Assembly (NCBI GenBank): GCA_013399695.1
Contig: VXAU01004370.1
Coordinates: 41,272 to 105,271 of the forward strand
Direction: 5' to 3'
DNA from: Formicarius rufipectus
Lineage: Eukaryota; Chordata; Aves; Passeriformes; Formicariidae
DNA length: 64,000 nucleotides
Of this stretch, positions 14,201 to 26,735 are shown in pieces. A program made the translations under genes and the position numbers. Position 1 is the first letter of the stretch. Each line of letters starts with the position of its first letter. The notes under the pieces were generated by a model. It was not told the origin of the DNA. It saw nothing but the letters and a program-made list of their open reading frames with translations, and did not search any database.

Positions 14201-14774
14201 CTGATGATACCAGTATGTGAGAACCAGAGAGTAGGGGTGTAATTGACTCATGAACCAAAACCCAGAAAGCTGGTATTAAAACCTGCAAAATTAGTTAACA
14301 TTTTGTCTTGGCACCCACAGGCAGTGGAAGACAGATATATGGAATTTTAAACAAGAACTCTAAAGAGATTTTTAATTGCTTAATTTTAAAAAACTTTTAT
14401 GTCCTTGATTCATTTTAACTCAAAATATTTAAAACTAATAAGTGTTATTTAAAATAATTTTTTCTTACACCAGAAGATATGAAGTTCTACAGCATAAAAC
14501 TAAACCAATTATTTCTCTCATTAGGAATTACTTCTTGATTAAAAAAGCAGTATGTTAAAGTTAAAAAAGATACAGTTAAGAAAGTTCTTCAAATCTTCAG
14601 TCAGAATCAGAGGAAAAACTCTCAGAAGTGAAGATGATTGTACAGGCAGATCAATCGAAAGTATAAGGTCAATGCATTTGTGTAGAATTTAGGGATTACT
14701 GTAGGATCTGAATGTTTCCTTTTCTTAGTTTCATGTTCGGTTGTCTTAAAATAAAACAGATTAAAATTGATTGA

Positions 14775-15000
14775 ATTTCCTTACATTTATGTAATTAATG
14801 TATCCTCATTAGAAATCAATTAGATCTGATAATCTCCATTGGTGCCATGGTTGATAAACTGAATGCCAATCAGTGTAATAAAAACAGTGAAATATAATTT
14901 CTTGCTGTTCCAAGTAATGATCAACTAATCAGTAAATTTAATCAGAACATATCAACATCAATCAGTCATATTAGTGCTTGCAGACTACAATAGCCAGCTA
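14775..15000. promoter_or_regulatory. Candidate regulatory element rich in homeodomain/PBX-type sites
   Basis: In about 225 bp there are many homeodomain-core words: GTAATTAATG, CATTAG, ATCAATTAG, GATAATC, CCAATCAG, GTAATGATCAAC, CTAATCAG, TAATCAG and ACATCAATCAGTC. The last contains ATCAATCA (14957-14964), the PBX-HOX composite word. The stretch is not recognisable as a repeat or coding sequence. AT-rich DNA makes such words common by chance, so this is an inference needing conservation data. Confidence 0.35.
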
Positions 15001-17705
15001 CGTCTGACAAGTTATGGGTATTGAAACAATTGTAGCCCATGTGCACATTTAAGTATATGGTTTATACATACACGTGCAAGCAGTTTAAACATACTAGAAC
15101 ATTAAACTCCCATGAATTAAGTAGTTAGCCTTGTAGTGAATCTCTGTTGCTTGAACAGCCTACAGCTTCTAAAATCTATACTGTGCTTTATTGTTAATGG
15201 ATCCAAGAGACTCTTATAATCAATGCCAGCTTTTCTGCATGTCCTATAAATATGCCTGTACTGCCTGTCCAGATAGACAAGCTTTAGTCTCTTCTCCCTT
15301 GCTGGTCAGCAGTAAGTAGGGAGAAAAATGGACCTAACTCAGGTGTTTTCCTGAATTTCTCTTCCTTACTTAAACAGTAGGGAGGAGATGAACTGTGAAC
15401 ATCCATCTGCATAGAATCTGCCTACCAGTGGGGGCTCAACCTGATTTAAGACGTCCTTCTGGAGAAGAGCATGGCAGGACTTTGTAGCAGGGACCCTGGC
15501 AGCAATTGAAATGGCTTCTAGGGCAGTTCCCAAATTTTTATTGGGCTGTTTTCATCCCAGTGATCAAAATTCAGGCTCTTTAATGAAGAACTTGATATAT
15601 AGGGTATGTGGGAATTTATTCGTTGCTTTAGTGTAAATACAGACTTCACTACTCAGACCCTGACCTTTAAGATGCATGTATTTGTAGTGCTTAATTCTGC
15701 ACCACACATGTTCGTGGTAATGACTGAAGATCTGAAGAAACATTTTGAAGGGTATTTATTTGATATTAAAAGAAGAATTCTAATTTGTCTTCCAATAGAC
15801 CACAAGTGTACATCAGAGCAGTGTACATCTGTTTGGGGTTAGTTTCTATGGATGAATGAGTATTTTGTAGTAAATAACCTACTTAATTGATTTAACCTTT
15901 CCCTGTTTGCATATTTTCTGAAGATACTTTATAATTTTCTTGAATTAGAGGAAATTACTCTTTCCATAGGTTCTCTGAAGATCACCTGTAGGTTGTTTAC
16001 ATTTAAAGGACTCAGTATTCAAAATTAAAAATGTAAGACAATTCTAAACTCCACTTGCCACATATCATTATTTCTATTTACAAATTGGGAGAGATTTCTG
16101 AAGAAAATGCCCTGAGCTAGAAGTTTAAATCCACTTTGTGAATAGTGTCATTATTCTCAAACGTTCTTCAGCACTCTTGCCTGTGAACTCATCTGCAGGA
16201 ATAGTCACAGAAAGTAAATGGAAAGAAGACAAACAGCCAAGACACATTCACTGTTTCACTTGAGTGAATATTCTTAGAAAATATTTAGAAATATTGGCTC
16301 TGTTATTAGTTATATAAATATTCATACAAATCTGTCTATCAGATTGCCTCCCTGAAATTACTCTGGCTTTTTTAGGAACTTGGAGAGAAAAGTCTCTTAA
16401 AAATATATTTCTGCACATTTTCCAGAAGTATAATAGAGTGGATATGGCCTTATAAATTACAGGCTTTCCCATACTCATCCAGTCATGGGGCCAAATCTCA
16501 AAGTTAACTTTAATGGGATTTTGGCTCAGCAAGGTTGGAGGAAGGGCAGCAGAATTTAGCCTATGATTTATACTGCTTTCATAAATCGCTCAGTGAAAAA
16601 AAATACAGCAGTGGTACTTAGGTAGTACAGTTGCATGTAATTTATTTTCTGCATAACCCACATGAAATTTAATAAGATATAAAAAAGTCACATTTTTGAC
16701 TGAAATCTTACAAATTCTAGCTTTAGTGAAAATAACTACTGGCTTCTCAAATGAGCTGATCAAGTAAGGCAAAAAGTGGAAAATATTCATTGAAATGTGC
16801 TTTATTTGATTATTTTTATTTTTTGAAAAGGGGACTTTCGTTTCACGACATACACTAACATATGATAGAAATTAGGAAATGTGCTGTAGTTATGTTCTCA
16901 GTGGGGATGAAAAATGAGAATGCTCTGAGAGTCTAGGGAGATGGGGTTCAAGCTCCAGGGCCAGGAGCTACATTAGTCTCTACAATAAAAGGACTGATTT
17001 TCATTAAAGACAGTGGTACCCACTGCATAGAAAAATAAAATTAAAAAAAATATTTCTATATATAGGAACTTCCTTTGCAGAATATCGTAAGTTGGAACAA
17101 TAACCATAAAGAAAACCTGAGTCAGCTATCTGCTTTGATAACTTTTCCATGGATTTTAATACACACTTGTGTATGTTTGATGATCAGATACCAAGATAAG
17201 GTGGCAGTCAAACCCTCGAGTAGTCAATTCAAACAAGTTTGTGGCGAATAAATGGAGTAACAGTGCTTATTGACTTACTGAGGTAAACATAAAAGCAAAA
17301 CAAAACGAAACAAAAAGCAAAGCAAGAGAGCTGCCTGCAACCACTGAGGATTACACCCATCTTGCCACCTGATGAAACACTGCAGCCACAGAGGCTTTAT
17401 AGTGCACTTAAGGAATTAGGTGTCCTCTGCAGAGAAAAATTATACAAAATGTGCAACTAAATACATAATTTTACTTAGGTCCAGTAGTAATTCTTTTTGT
17501 GGAACTTGTATGTTGATTGCAGACCCACAGACTATAAAAAATCCCCAACAAAAAAATAAGTCCCAAATTTTATTTGCCAGCAGTTCAGTAAAACTTGTTC
17601 CATGTAGCCATAGGGCTAATATATGCTTGTTGTTCTCTACAACCATAGCACAGCATCTGAGAGACCCTGGGTTTACATTTGGAGCAAGGATGACTCAGAT
17701 TAGAC
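15001..17705. other. Intergenic, no gene seen
   Basis: Contains one ancient repeat relic (16486-16565) and an AAAACAAAACGAAAC-type low-complexity stretch near 17293-17325. Short open frames lack recognisable features. Confidence 0.6.
16486..16565 (+). repeat. Ancient amniote dispersed repeat relic
   Basis: GGGGCCAAATCTCAAAGTTA, then TTTAATGGGATTTTGGCTCAG, CAAGG and GCAGAATTTAGCC, match the order 'GGGCCAAATTCT...TTCAATGGGA.TTTTGCCTGAGTAAGGACTGCAGGATTTGGCC'. This is the same repeat class as at 14135 and 20729. Confidence 0.5.
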
Positions 17706-17852
17706 ATTGAAACAGATTGCCTGGGGCATCTTCAGTGCTGGATGTCTGTAAGAAGGAATTAGATAAATATTTGTCAGGAATGCAATAGATATGGCTAATC
17801 CTGCCTTGGTGCAAGGGGCTGGACCCCCAGGAGCTTCCCAGACTTATGATTT
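17706..17852 (+). mobile_element. CR1 LINE, diverged 3' end fragment
   Basis: The sequence CAGATTGCCTGGGGCATCTTC, then GGAATTAGATAAATATTTGTC, TATGGCTAATCCTGCCTTGG and GCAAGGGGCTGGACCCCC, matches the conserved end of avian CR1 elements. That end reads as a contrast of group 'inside/outside', 'GACAAACACCTGTC' and 'CTGATCCTGCCTCAGCGCAGGGGGCTGGACTAGATGACC'. The fragment is about 150 bp, lacks reverse transcriptase sequence, and its terminal short tandem repeat has decayed (GACTTATGATT in place of CCTATGATTCTATG). It is an old, 5'-truncated copy. Confidence 0.75.
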
Positions 17853-18902
17853 AAAAGACAAAGCTATATCTTAAGTCAAAGCTATATATTCAATAAACAA
17901 TAATCAGAATGTCCTCATTATTATATTCTTTTGGCACCTAAAATTACTTTCAAATTTGACCTAAAAAAGGTATTTCTATATTTCCCTAGAGATAAATGCA
18001 AAGATAATCACAGAAATTTTTTTTGTTTTTGAACAGGGATGCCGTTGCCTTATGCTCAGAGGTCTACACTAAACATTTAGAATTCCACTAAGGGCAAAAT
18101 CTTTCCATTTCATGCAGTGTTCTCAGAAACGAGGTCAGGCATTTCTCAATCCCCAGCAAGAAAACTTTCTGACTCATTACTCTACCACAGTGCATCCAGA
18201 ATTTCCCCTTGGGTTCCAGTCAAATTGTTCAAATGTTTTGGAAAAATTTATCTTTGACATCCCAAGAAAGGGAATATAGAAAAACAGTCCTCCTAGCATG
18301 AAAAGATTAGACCCCTCTTAGATCTGAAGCCGAATGTCTTTCAGTTTCCAAGCAATTATTATTTATTAATTCATGCAATGGGTTTCACAAGCACCAAAGT
18401 ACTTTATAGAATTACAAATTCTGCTGTAAAAACACAGATGTGAAAGTCCCATTGTCACAGACACTGCTGACACGTGACCAGCTTTCTTGGAGGACCCAGA
18501 TATTATCAGAAATCCCCACTAACTTGGCATTGAAATGCCAGCTTCTCCTGCATGATTGCTGAGGACTTCCAAATTACCCAAAGCTTCTGGGCCCTGATTT
18601 AAGACATAAGGTGCTCATTTCAAGCACTTGGAAAGCCTTCTGCATTTTCCTTAATGATTGAGCCTATATACTTATATCCTGAAAATAATGTGGCTCTCCC
18701 AAGCCTGCCAAGCAGCACACAGTTTTCCAGAAGGTGTGAGGTCCTCTTCTGAACCATTAAGCCTCACATTCCTTTTGCTTATGACTATCCAAGATCTGAT
18801 TTGAGTGCGTCCATTGCAAAAACATTTTGATGCATTTCCACTCTGTCCCTCCTTCCACACTCAGGCTCTGGCAAGGTGGATGGGATCTCTGAAGGTCTTC
18901 TT

Positions 18903-18921
18903 CTTTTTTTTTTTTTTTTTT
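18903..18921 (+). repeat. Poly(T) tract
   Basis: A T run of about 19 bases following TTCTTC, a few hundred bases left of the family B LTR. Other comparable T runs are at 29117-29132 and 45139-45154. Confidence 0.85.
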
Positions 18922-19144
18922 GTTGCTAATATCATGTTTATATAAAATTCCTTAAAGACTTCTTGTGGATAGAAATGGACTAATGTGTTCCATGGTCATA
19001 ACCATGCAGGTAACTTCTGTCTTTAGAAAGCCTATAAACCCTGAGAATGGCTTACACAAGAGGTGTCAGAACAAACACTGTGAGGGCTCAGGGCTGGGAG
19101 GGGCGAGGGGAGGTAAAGGACAACACTGAGCTGATGATGAATTC

Positions 19145-19150
19145 ATATTT
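19145..19150 (+). repeat. Left target-site duplication of the family B LTR (ATATTT)
   Basis: Direct repeat ATATTT, matched exactly at 19528-19533 on the other side of the LTR. The short AT-rich word could match by chance, but its exact placement at the TG and CA ends supports it. Confidence 0.8.
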
Positions 19151-19527
19151 TGTTGGAGTTCAAAAATACTTAGCAACGAAGGATTTAACAGAGATGTCGA
19201 GGAAACCTTGGGAGAGGCCTGAATAGACATCTCTTGACAGATAAAAGACTGTAAACTGTTGCCTCCCTGTCTCCAAGATACTTGAAGCTACCTCGACTTT
19301 GGGGATACACCTAGAACCTAGATGAGGACTCCACTGTATTGCTAATATGTGTCTCTCCATAGTGAATGGTGTGTTATCCCATAGTTGTAATACCTCCCCC
19401 CATGTTTAGCATAAGCCAAACCCTGGGATGAATATTCATTTACTGAGCATATATATTGCATTATAGTTTCAATAAAATTATTCCTGATTGACCCCCCCAC
19501 AATCTGGGATCGTGCCCGACTGCAACA
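19151..19527 (+). mobile_element. Solo LTR, family B, copy 2, with 6-bp target-site duplication
   Basis: The 377-bp element begins TGTTGGAGTTCAAA and ends CCGACTGCAACA, so its ends are the inverted repeat TGTTG...CAACA. It is flanked by perfect 6-bp direct repeats ATATTT at 19145-19150 and 19528-19533. AATAAA is at 19471-19476, followed by a short R/U5-like region with CCCCCCC. The structure (TG...CA, 6-bp duplication, poly(A) signal near the 3' end, no coding) defines a solo LTR. A 6-bp duplication fits beta-/ERVK-like elements better than ERVL or gamma-like ones, which give 4-5 bp. It is homologous to 4900-5336 in reverse orientation. Confidence 0.9.
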
Positions 19528-19533
19528 ATATTT
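19528..19533 (+). repeat. Right target-site duplication of the family B LTR (ATATTT)
   Basis: Exact partner of the hexamer at 19145-19150, placed immediately after the CAACA terminus of the LTR. Confidence 0.8.
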
Positions 19534-20728
19534 CTACATGATGCGTCCATCTCAAGCAAAGGGAAACAATGGGGCAAGCAATGGTCATTCTGTATTGGAC
19601 GTGGGAAAAAATTCAAACCTTTGCCTTAATAAAATGGCAATACTAGAAAAAGTTGATAAACATGTAACATTTTTGTTAGTGAGAAAGCAGGCGAGATCTC
19701 CTGCCCTGTAAGGTTCTACAAAGGAGCTATAAGTCAAGACAACTAGCACGAAGATTTTCTTGAGAAGAGAAGCCCTTACATGTGCTCATGGTGGATATGG
19801 TCTCCCTTCTTCTGTGTGCTCTGAATTGCTCCTATAAACTGTAACACTGACTTTGGCACTGGAAGAACAAGGAAAAAATGCTTGTAGGATCCCCAGGTGG
19901 TCCCAGACACCAGAGAAGCCTCTTCAGAAGCATTTGAATACCTAAATGATGATGTTTCTGTTCAAGCTTGAAGTAAGTAAACATATGTGCAAAATCAATT
20001 AGACTTAGATAAGTTTGTGATCTTAAAAATGCAGAATTATGCTTTCACAGTTAGCTATTTCCAAGCTGAATTTAACAAGGAAAAAACCAGAAGAAAACAG
20101 CACTGCTTTGCTTCTTGCACAGGACTTGTCCTGGGGCTGGAGAACCTGAGGGTTGGAGGGCTTCAGGGTGGCTTAACACCATTTCATACTTCCATTCTCA
20201 ACACACTACAAAGGTCAAGCCTTATATAGGTACCCCACTGCTGCCACCTCTAGTAACCACATCAGGCAGTCTTGTATAGAAATTCTCTCTGACAAAAAGA
20301 AAGCTTTTCCACCCCATTTATTCCATATTGGAAAGCTGTAACAGAAAATCATTCATTTAGCGCATGATTATATATCAAGGGCAAGTGGCAACACTCTGCT
20401 TTAGAGGTGAGGTGTCGCACTAATATATTATATTCTAATACTAATAATTTGATATAATATTTAATATTGCTTTTTGGTGTTTAGTTAAGAATCCAGCAAG
20501 CTTTCTTAATCACCCCCCACACTTCAGTTTCTGGAATATTACGTGCCTTGTCCCTCACAGCACTTGTTCACACATAAGGAAAATATTGACATGGTGTTGT
20601 TATCCTATTTGTGCCGAGGTCTCATCTGCTGCTGACACGTCTGTTCCTTTAATCAGCCGTAAGAGTGTCGGTGTGTCACACAGTCAGTGACAGACATTTA
20701 TAGGCTCCACCCGGTAGCTCCTCAGTAT

Positions 20729-20800
20729 GTGCAGCTCCCATTGACTGAAGTGAGAGTTTTCTACGTTTAGGGGCAGTAGGATTGGAGCAGTTCCTGAAAA
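20729..20800 (+). repeat. Ancient amniote dispersed repeat relic
   Basis: GCAGCTCCCATTGACTGAAG, TGAGAGTTTTCTACGTTTAGG and GGCAGTAGGATTGGAGC follow the well-known bird/reptile repeat word 'GCTCCCATTGACTTCAGTGGGAGTTTTGCCTGAGTAAGGGCTGCAGGATTGGGCC'. It is a degraded fragment. Confidence 0.55.
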
Positions 20801-23800
20801 TGATCTCTGCCTGCATTCACGAGGACAAAGTGAAAACTCTTGACTTTCAAACAGAGCTTCACTGGGACTTTCTATACCATGTTTTTCATCCCTTTTTGGC
20901 TTTTATGTAGCCAATGATTATCCTAATTGAGAAAGGGCTCAACTTTGTTTTCATTCAGGGTGTCAGAAATTTTTATTTTTTTTTCACTGTACTACACAGT
21001 GGTTCCTGGGAACTCAGCCCCTCCCAGGTTTCCAGCATCAGACCTTAAGTGATGTCATTTCAGGAAATCTTAATACAAGACAAAATGGCTTTCTGCCAGA
21101 AAAATGAGAAGCGTAGATTTTGTTGCTTAGACCAAAAAGATTAGGCCCACCCTCCAGACTTTCCTGATCAGTTAAAGATGTGCCTCTTCAAATCACTTTT
21201 ATGCCAAAGTAGCTTTAATGTTTCCCTCCTTTTTACTCATCTGCTTTTGTCATTAACGAAACCTGGCATATATTTACTTTCTCTTTCTGAAAGAGACTTT
21301 ATTTAAAAAAACTTTCAAACTCTGCCCATCATCCCTCACTGACACATAGCTGCAGCCTGGGCAGCCAAGCAGTTGTAATCCAGCCAGTAACTCACTAAGC
21401 TCCTGGACAGACAAGTCAGACAAAGCTCTGCCTGTGAGCTCTGCTGGTGACCGTTCCCGAAGAAAAGTTTGTGGAAGAAAGCCACAAAACCAGGGGTATT
21501 GAGCTGCTACACATCTCAGCTACTTCCCCTACTCTTGTGAAGGAGATTGTTGCTGTACTGGACACTGAAGAGGACAGTAGTGGTAGTTTTCTGGGCTCCC
21601 AGTGATTTTTATTGCTATTGAGAGTTTTCAGAAATTTCTATGAGAATGAAATCTCACCAATTTATTACTATTCTGGTTTTGCTACCTCATGACAAATTCA
21701 TGAGTCATACCACAAGACAGACACATTACATGCTGTTTGTGTTGAAATGGCTGTGCTATTCCTCCCATCTTAGGCAACAAATTAAGGTGCTGAAGTTAAA
21801 AGCCTCATTTGCCACTCCTTTTCTTATCAATGGATTCAGGTAGACATCTCTGGGGGGAAGTCCTTGGATTTTTGGGTAGGCTAGATCAGGTAATAGAAAA
21901 ACCTCTTTTCCCTAACAAAGACAGTATCTCCTCCTAACTTATTTTTGGTGAGAGACTGAATACTTTAAGCTCTTTCCTCACATCCAGACCGGGTTCAGAA
22001 GTTTTGCAAGACTGAAGCAAACTAAGGCAGGAAATGGGGCAGATAACAGTGAAAGAGTGTCAAATAACAGGCTTGCATATTCCATTTTGAACATGGATTT
22101 TCTGGAGGCTGTATTTTATTTTTATGGGGTGTGCGTGTAATATAGCCTTTGTTTAGCTTTTAAACTGCCAGTGAAAGGACAAAATGGAGAGCAACATAAA
22201 ATACGCAATCACTTGGGTTCATCTTACCTTCAGCACTCTTTTGCTGCTTTGTTGCTACATTTTAAGAAGAGAAACTGGCATAAGAATGATTTCAGGACAT
22301 AAAGCTTTGATTTGGAAGTGAAAATTCTCAAAGTTTCAGAGTATGTGAAGTGAAAAATGTTCTTCTGCCTGTTGTGGAGGCGAGGAAAGAGAGCAGGTCA
22401 AATTTAGACTTCATTTCTCTTCCAGTCCTGGCATAGTCAGGGATCTGGGTTTTCATTTAGCCCTGCACATGTCTATTCAGCTTCTCTCTTCTCTCCTGTG
22501 TATGCAAGGAATGGAAGGGGTGAGGGAGAGAGGAATTAATTTCATTAACAAATGGAGAGATTTTAATTTCTTTTTCTGAAGTGTCACAAAATTAGAAAAT
22601 GAATGGAAGGAACAGTCATTATGACATTGTGTCATTCCTACTCTGCCTTTCCTCCAGCTCCCATAAGCGGTACTGACGTGCAGCTATCTGCAGATCTGAA
22701 AGGTATGAATCATCTCACACATTGCCGAGGTGAAACCTGGCAACTATTTAACTGCACTGCTGCAACACTATGGAACGTTTTAAGACAGGAAATTAAGAAT
22801 ACCTGAGCCAACCAAAGCCACAGGGGGAAGTTTAGATGGACAGAATTTAATTAGCCATTTTGGAATATGGCCAGGACACCAAAACTTACATCCCAACCCT
22901 CCTGTAAAGTGCCATCAGATCTTTAATACTAACAACTGGTCGAAACATCAGCTTTAGATCTGCTCCAAATGAGAACAGCACTAAAAGTCATCTTAGACCT
23001 GTTAAGGTATTCCTTTACTACTGACTGATAGGAAGGCTGTAACATACTGATTCGTGCAAACAACCTAGATCAGCAAGCAAGCAAAATATCTTTCCTAGCA
23101 GCACTGGAGGATTTTCTTCTGTAGGCATAGCTTAATGTTTTTGGAAGAATTTGGTGTATATTCAGAAACACATCAAGCAAAAAAAAACCCAATGCATTTC
23201 GTTTTCTTACCAGTCAAAATATCTTTGTGCTCCCCTTGCAGAGCCCCCAGCTATACCTCAGTACTCAGCCTCTTGTTTATTGCCATGGAAAAGAGACACA
23301 CTACAGTGAATAACAGTGTGTTGACTTTAAAGGGAAGATTAAAGCCTGAAAGTCTATACTTTTTCACTTCTCACATTATTTTTCTAAAGCAAGCTGTATA
23401 CTATTTAACATTTATTTGTGGTGAAGATGAAAAATTCTTTCTGTGGGTTATCTTTTCTAGAAGACTAGGATTTCTACAAATCACTGTTCTTGAAATTCCT
23501 TAGGCTGAGGAATTATGTCAGCCCTGAAAAGCATGGGTTCATTATTCACATCGTGTTACTCTGTTGACATAATTCCCTAACAGACTGGGACATGAGGTGT
23601 CCCATTTTGATACTTCAACCGACAGCCACTGCTTTTGCCTTCTCTAAATAGTAAACACTTCTGTGACTGTGTTCCTGTTTTAAAAAAATCATTTGAGCAG
23701 AATATCTATTTAAAAAGGAAAATCTGAGTTAACTGTGGTCCACCAGCAATTTATCAAGTAGTATTAGTTATGTCTGTGGGATATTTTTCATTATCTGAGG

Positions 23801-26040
23801 ATTATTAATAGAGACACTATATACATAGTGATTATTCCTTGACTAATAACTGAGATAATATCGATATGAAGCCTACTTTCATTAACACCTTAGTAAAGAG
23901 ACTATGATGTGAAGGTGTTTTTTTTCCCCCTCCAATTTGTAATCAAAAGTTACTTAATAGTGAAATCAATCTTTACTTATAACTGAGGTTGTGGACTTCG
24001 GGAGTTGGCAGAGCCAGCTGCTGGGCTGCTGGGAGCTAGACTCTTTTTGATCTTCATATTGAACGGTTTCCTTTGATCACCTAGACAATAGATCATAAAA
24101 GAACAGAGCTTTTACCCATATCTCCCTAAATTTGCAGGTAAATAATGAGATGGTCTGAACTGAGGCTGGAGTGTAAGATTTTTAACAAACAATTCTCCCC
24201 TTTGAAGTAGACTTAGTAAAATTAGCATATAAATGAGCAATGCTGCTACATGAGGACATGTGGCTGAAGGAAAGGGATAATTGGACTGAGGGGGTTAGTG
24301 TCTAAATGAGGTCGTTTGCTGAATGACCGGCAGTTAGACTACAGGTGTGTAACTCGTTCTGTGAGTCGAAGATGAGAACTGAACAATGGGGTTTGCTTAA
24401 GCTGGGGACCGTGGCCGGCGTGAGAGAGGACTGGAGCTTTGTAGATGGCCTGAAAAGCACAATGTTAGGTGTGAGGCAGGGCAGATACAGACCGTGTCTC
24501 TCAAGAAGAGGCATTCTACTTGATGCTTGAAGTCAGGCTGTGGTCCATTACATTCACCTCTGTCATCTCGAAGTATGCAATGCTATGCAGTATGATCCTC
24601 CATAAATCTCCCCTGAACTCCCTTTGCTGTGCCTATGAGGAAGGACCATTATGCTGAAATACCTGCACCAGTGGTTCCTCACAGGAGCTGCAAGAGCTGA
24701 ACTCACCAAACTCAAAAAGCCAGAACAAGGATTTAGTGTGGTAGTAGCAAGTTAACATTAGGATCTTTGAGCCTCACAGCTTTTTATTTCACCAAAATCA
24801 GTGGAATTGCCTACCCCAGTGGGAAGCTGCCCCCTTGCTTCAGGGTACTTTGAACTCTCTCTGTGTGGCTGGGACAGCTCCCTTGACGACAAAATGACCT
24901 TGTCCTTCCATGGCAGGGACACATGCCTGGAGCTCTCTCAGTAGTGGTGCTTCCTAATGGACTAAATGAAAAATAAGTTAAATTAGGTATGAGAGTTTTG
25001 AGTCAGCTTTCAACAAAAATTTCTCATTGTTCTTGAATCATGCCCAGTCCACTTGCTCCTTTACTCAATTTAACAAAAATCAGACTTGAGACTGACAGGG
25101 GGTAGTACATGGAAGGGACCATGACCTCAGTGGCACCTGAATAGCAAACAGGATAGCTCATTCTGTGTGGTACAAAAACCAAGCTCAAATTCCATCTGTG
25201 ACTGGCTTTGAGGAAGGATATGGACCAAGTTTCTGTGGAGGCTGTGAGCATCTTCTGGAAGCACTCACTGTCTTCTAGTCTAGATACTATTGAGATCATC
25301 TATGCCCTTTGATAGGAGATGAAATCAGCCCTTCTTCAGTGTAGCCCTCTTGTAACATGGGAGGCTGAATCCCGGTCTTTTAGATCTTATTGAGTGTTAA
25401 AGGCAGCATTTTTGCAAAGATATAACTGACATTTCAGTCCCTTGTGAATGTATCCTGAAAAAAAGAATTTCTGTACATCAGATTTTCCCTCATCACAGTT
25501 CTCCTTTCCTATCCTTGGAGACCTGTTAGGACAGGATTTGTGGCACTAGTGAGTGCAGCAACCCTCTGGACTCTCTGGCTTGCTACTGGAGCTCCTGGCT
25601 TTTTTGGGTGGTGAAGTTGGGCACAGTGGGTTGCAGCAGCCAGGTGTGCTGGGGAGAGCCAAGTACCTGCTCTGGCATGGATGAGTGAACCAAGAAAGGG
25701 CTTTGGGGCAGTTTTTTTGAGATGTTTGAACCTGGGGAGCTCTGGGTGGATTTGGACAAAGAGAGTTTAATAAAGAGCTTTAGAAAGAGAAGTGTGGTAT
25801 GCCCACAAGAGATGTGGGGTTCTCCAGCTGGGACCTGGGCGTGTTCGTAAAAAAGACCAAGGGATGGGGAAGTTTGTAATTGATGGTTTCCAAAACAGGA
25901 GGTTTGTCACAAGAAGGGGGAGAGCTGGGGAGGGAGGGCAATGAGCACCAAAGGAAATGGATTTATTAAACACCTCTGACTTAGATGCTGTATTTGGGGC
26001 AATCCTCTATCCTCTTTTCCTCCTCCGTCCCTGGGGTGTC

Positions 26041-26181
26041 CTTTGTTTTTGTTTTTGTTAGGGGGTTTTTGTTTGTTCGTTTGTTTGTTTTTGTTTGTTT
26101 TATTGTTTGTATGTTAGCCTGTTTGTTTGGGTTTTGTTCGGGCTTGTTTTCATTTGTGGTGTTGTTTTGTTTTGTTTTTGC
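26041..26181 (+). repeat. TTTG-type low-complexity repeat
   Basis: Imperfect TTTG/TTTTG units with interruptions span about 140 bp, ending at GTTTTGTTTTTGCTGCTGG. Apparent open frames on both strands here (Phe/Val-rich and Asn/Lys/Thr-rich) are products of the repeat, not genes. Confidence 0.9.
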
Positions 26182-26589
26182 TGCTGGCAACAGAAGTAGC
26201 CTGGCCCAGCTAAACAGAGCTGATTTGTTCCAGTAAAATTGATATGAACTTTTTCTGCACTTCTGAAATCTTTCTGTCCTCACCTCTTATATTTATTAGT
26301 TCAAAGTGATTCACCAAAAGGTGACCTGAATTCTCAAACTAGTTTTCTTCTGGCAAATAAACTCTTCACTAAAAACATATGTGTCTGTCACTACACTAAA
26401 TTCATGCAGTCTATTTACTCGCTGTTTGGCTGATGGCTGGCCCCTTCCCAGCAGCACGGAGATGGAAGGCATTAAGAAAAGCCCTGAATATTGCTGCCTG
26501 AACAGTCTGCAAAAAAAAGAATTGGGATGATAGGAATGAAATCCTAGCACTGTTAAGAGGCACTTGGAAGATTTTGCTACAGTTTCTAT

Positions 26590-26735
26590 TAAAAAAAAAA
26601 AAAAAAGAAAGAATAAAAATTCAATGGAAGTCACATAAATAAAAAAGCATGCACAGCACTTTGAAACCACACCAGTGTGACACTGTCAACACCATAAATA
26701 CATGGCAATAAATAGATAAATAAATAAATAAATGA
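26590..26735 (+). repeat. Poly(A) tract and AAAT repeat
   Basis: A run of 16 A at about 26591-26606 is followed some 100 bases later by ATAAATAGATAAATAAATAA-type tandem AAAT units (26706-26735). I see no retroposed gene or SINE body upstream of the poly(A). Confidence 0.8.

Noticed and set aside
23135..23503. 122-codon plus-strand open frame
   Set aside because: Residue composition looks like translated noncoding AT-rich DNA (many Phe, Leu, Ile, Ser). No domain or splice signals support it.
25981..26283. Asn/Lys/Thr-rich 100-codon minus-strand frame and its Phe/Val-rich plus-strand counterpart
   Set aside because: Both are translations of the TTTG simple repeat.
26560..26610. Poly(A) tail of a processed pseudogene
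   Set aside because: No coding remnant or gene-like sequence is recognisable upstream of the A run on either strand, and no flanking duplication was found.
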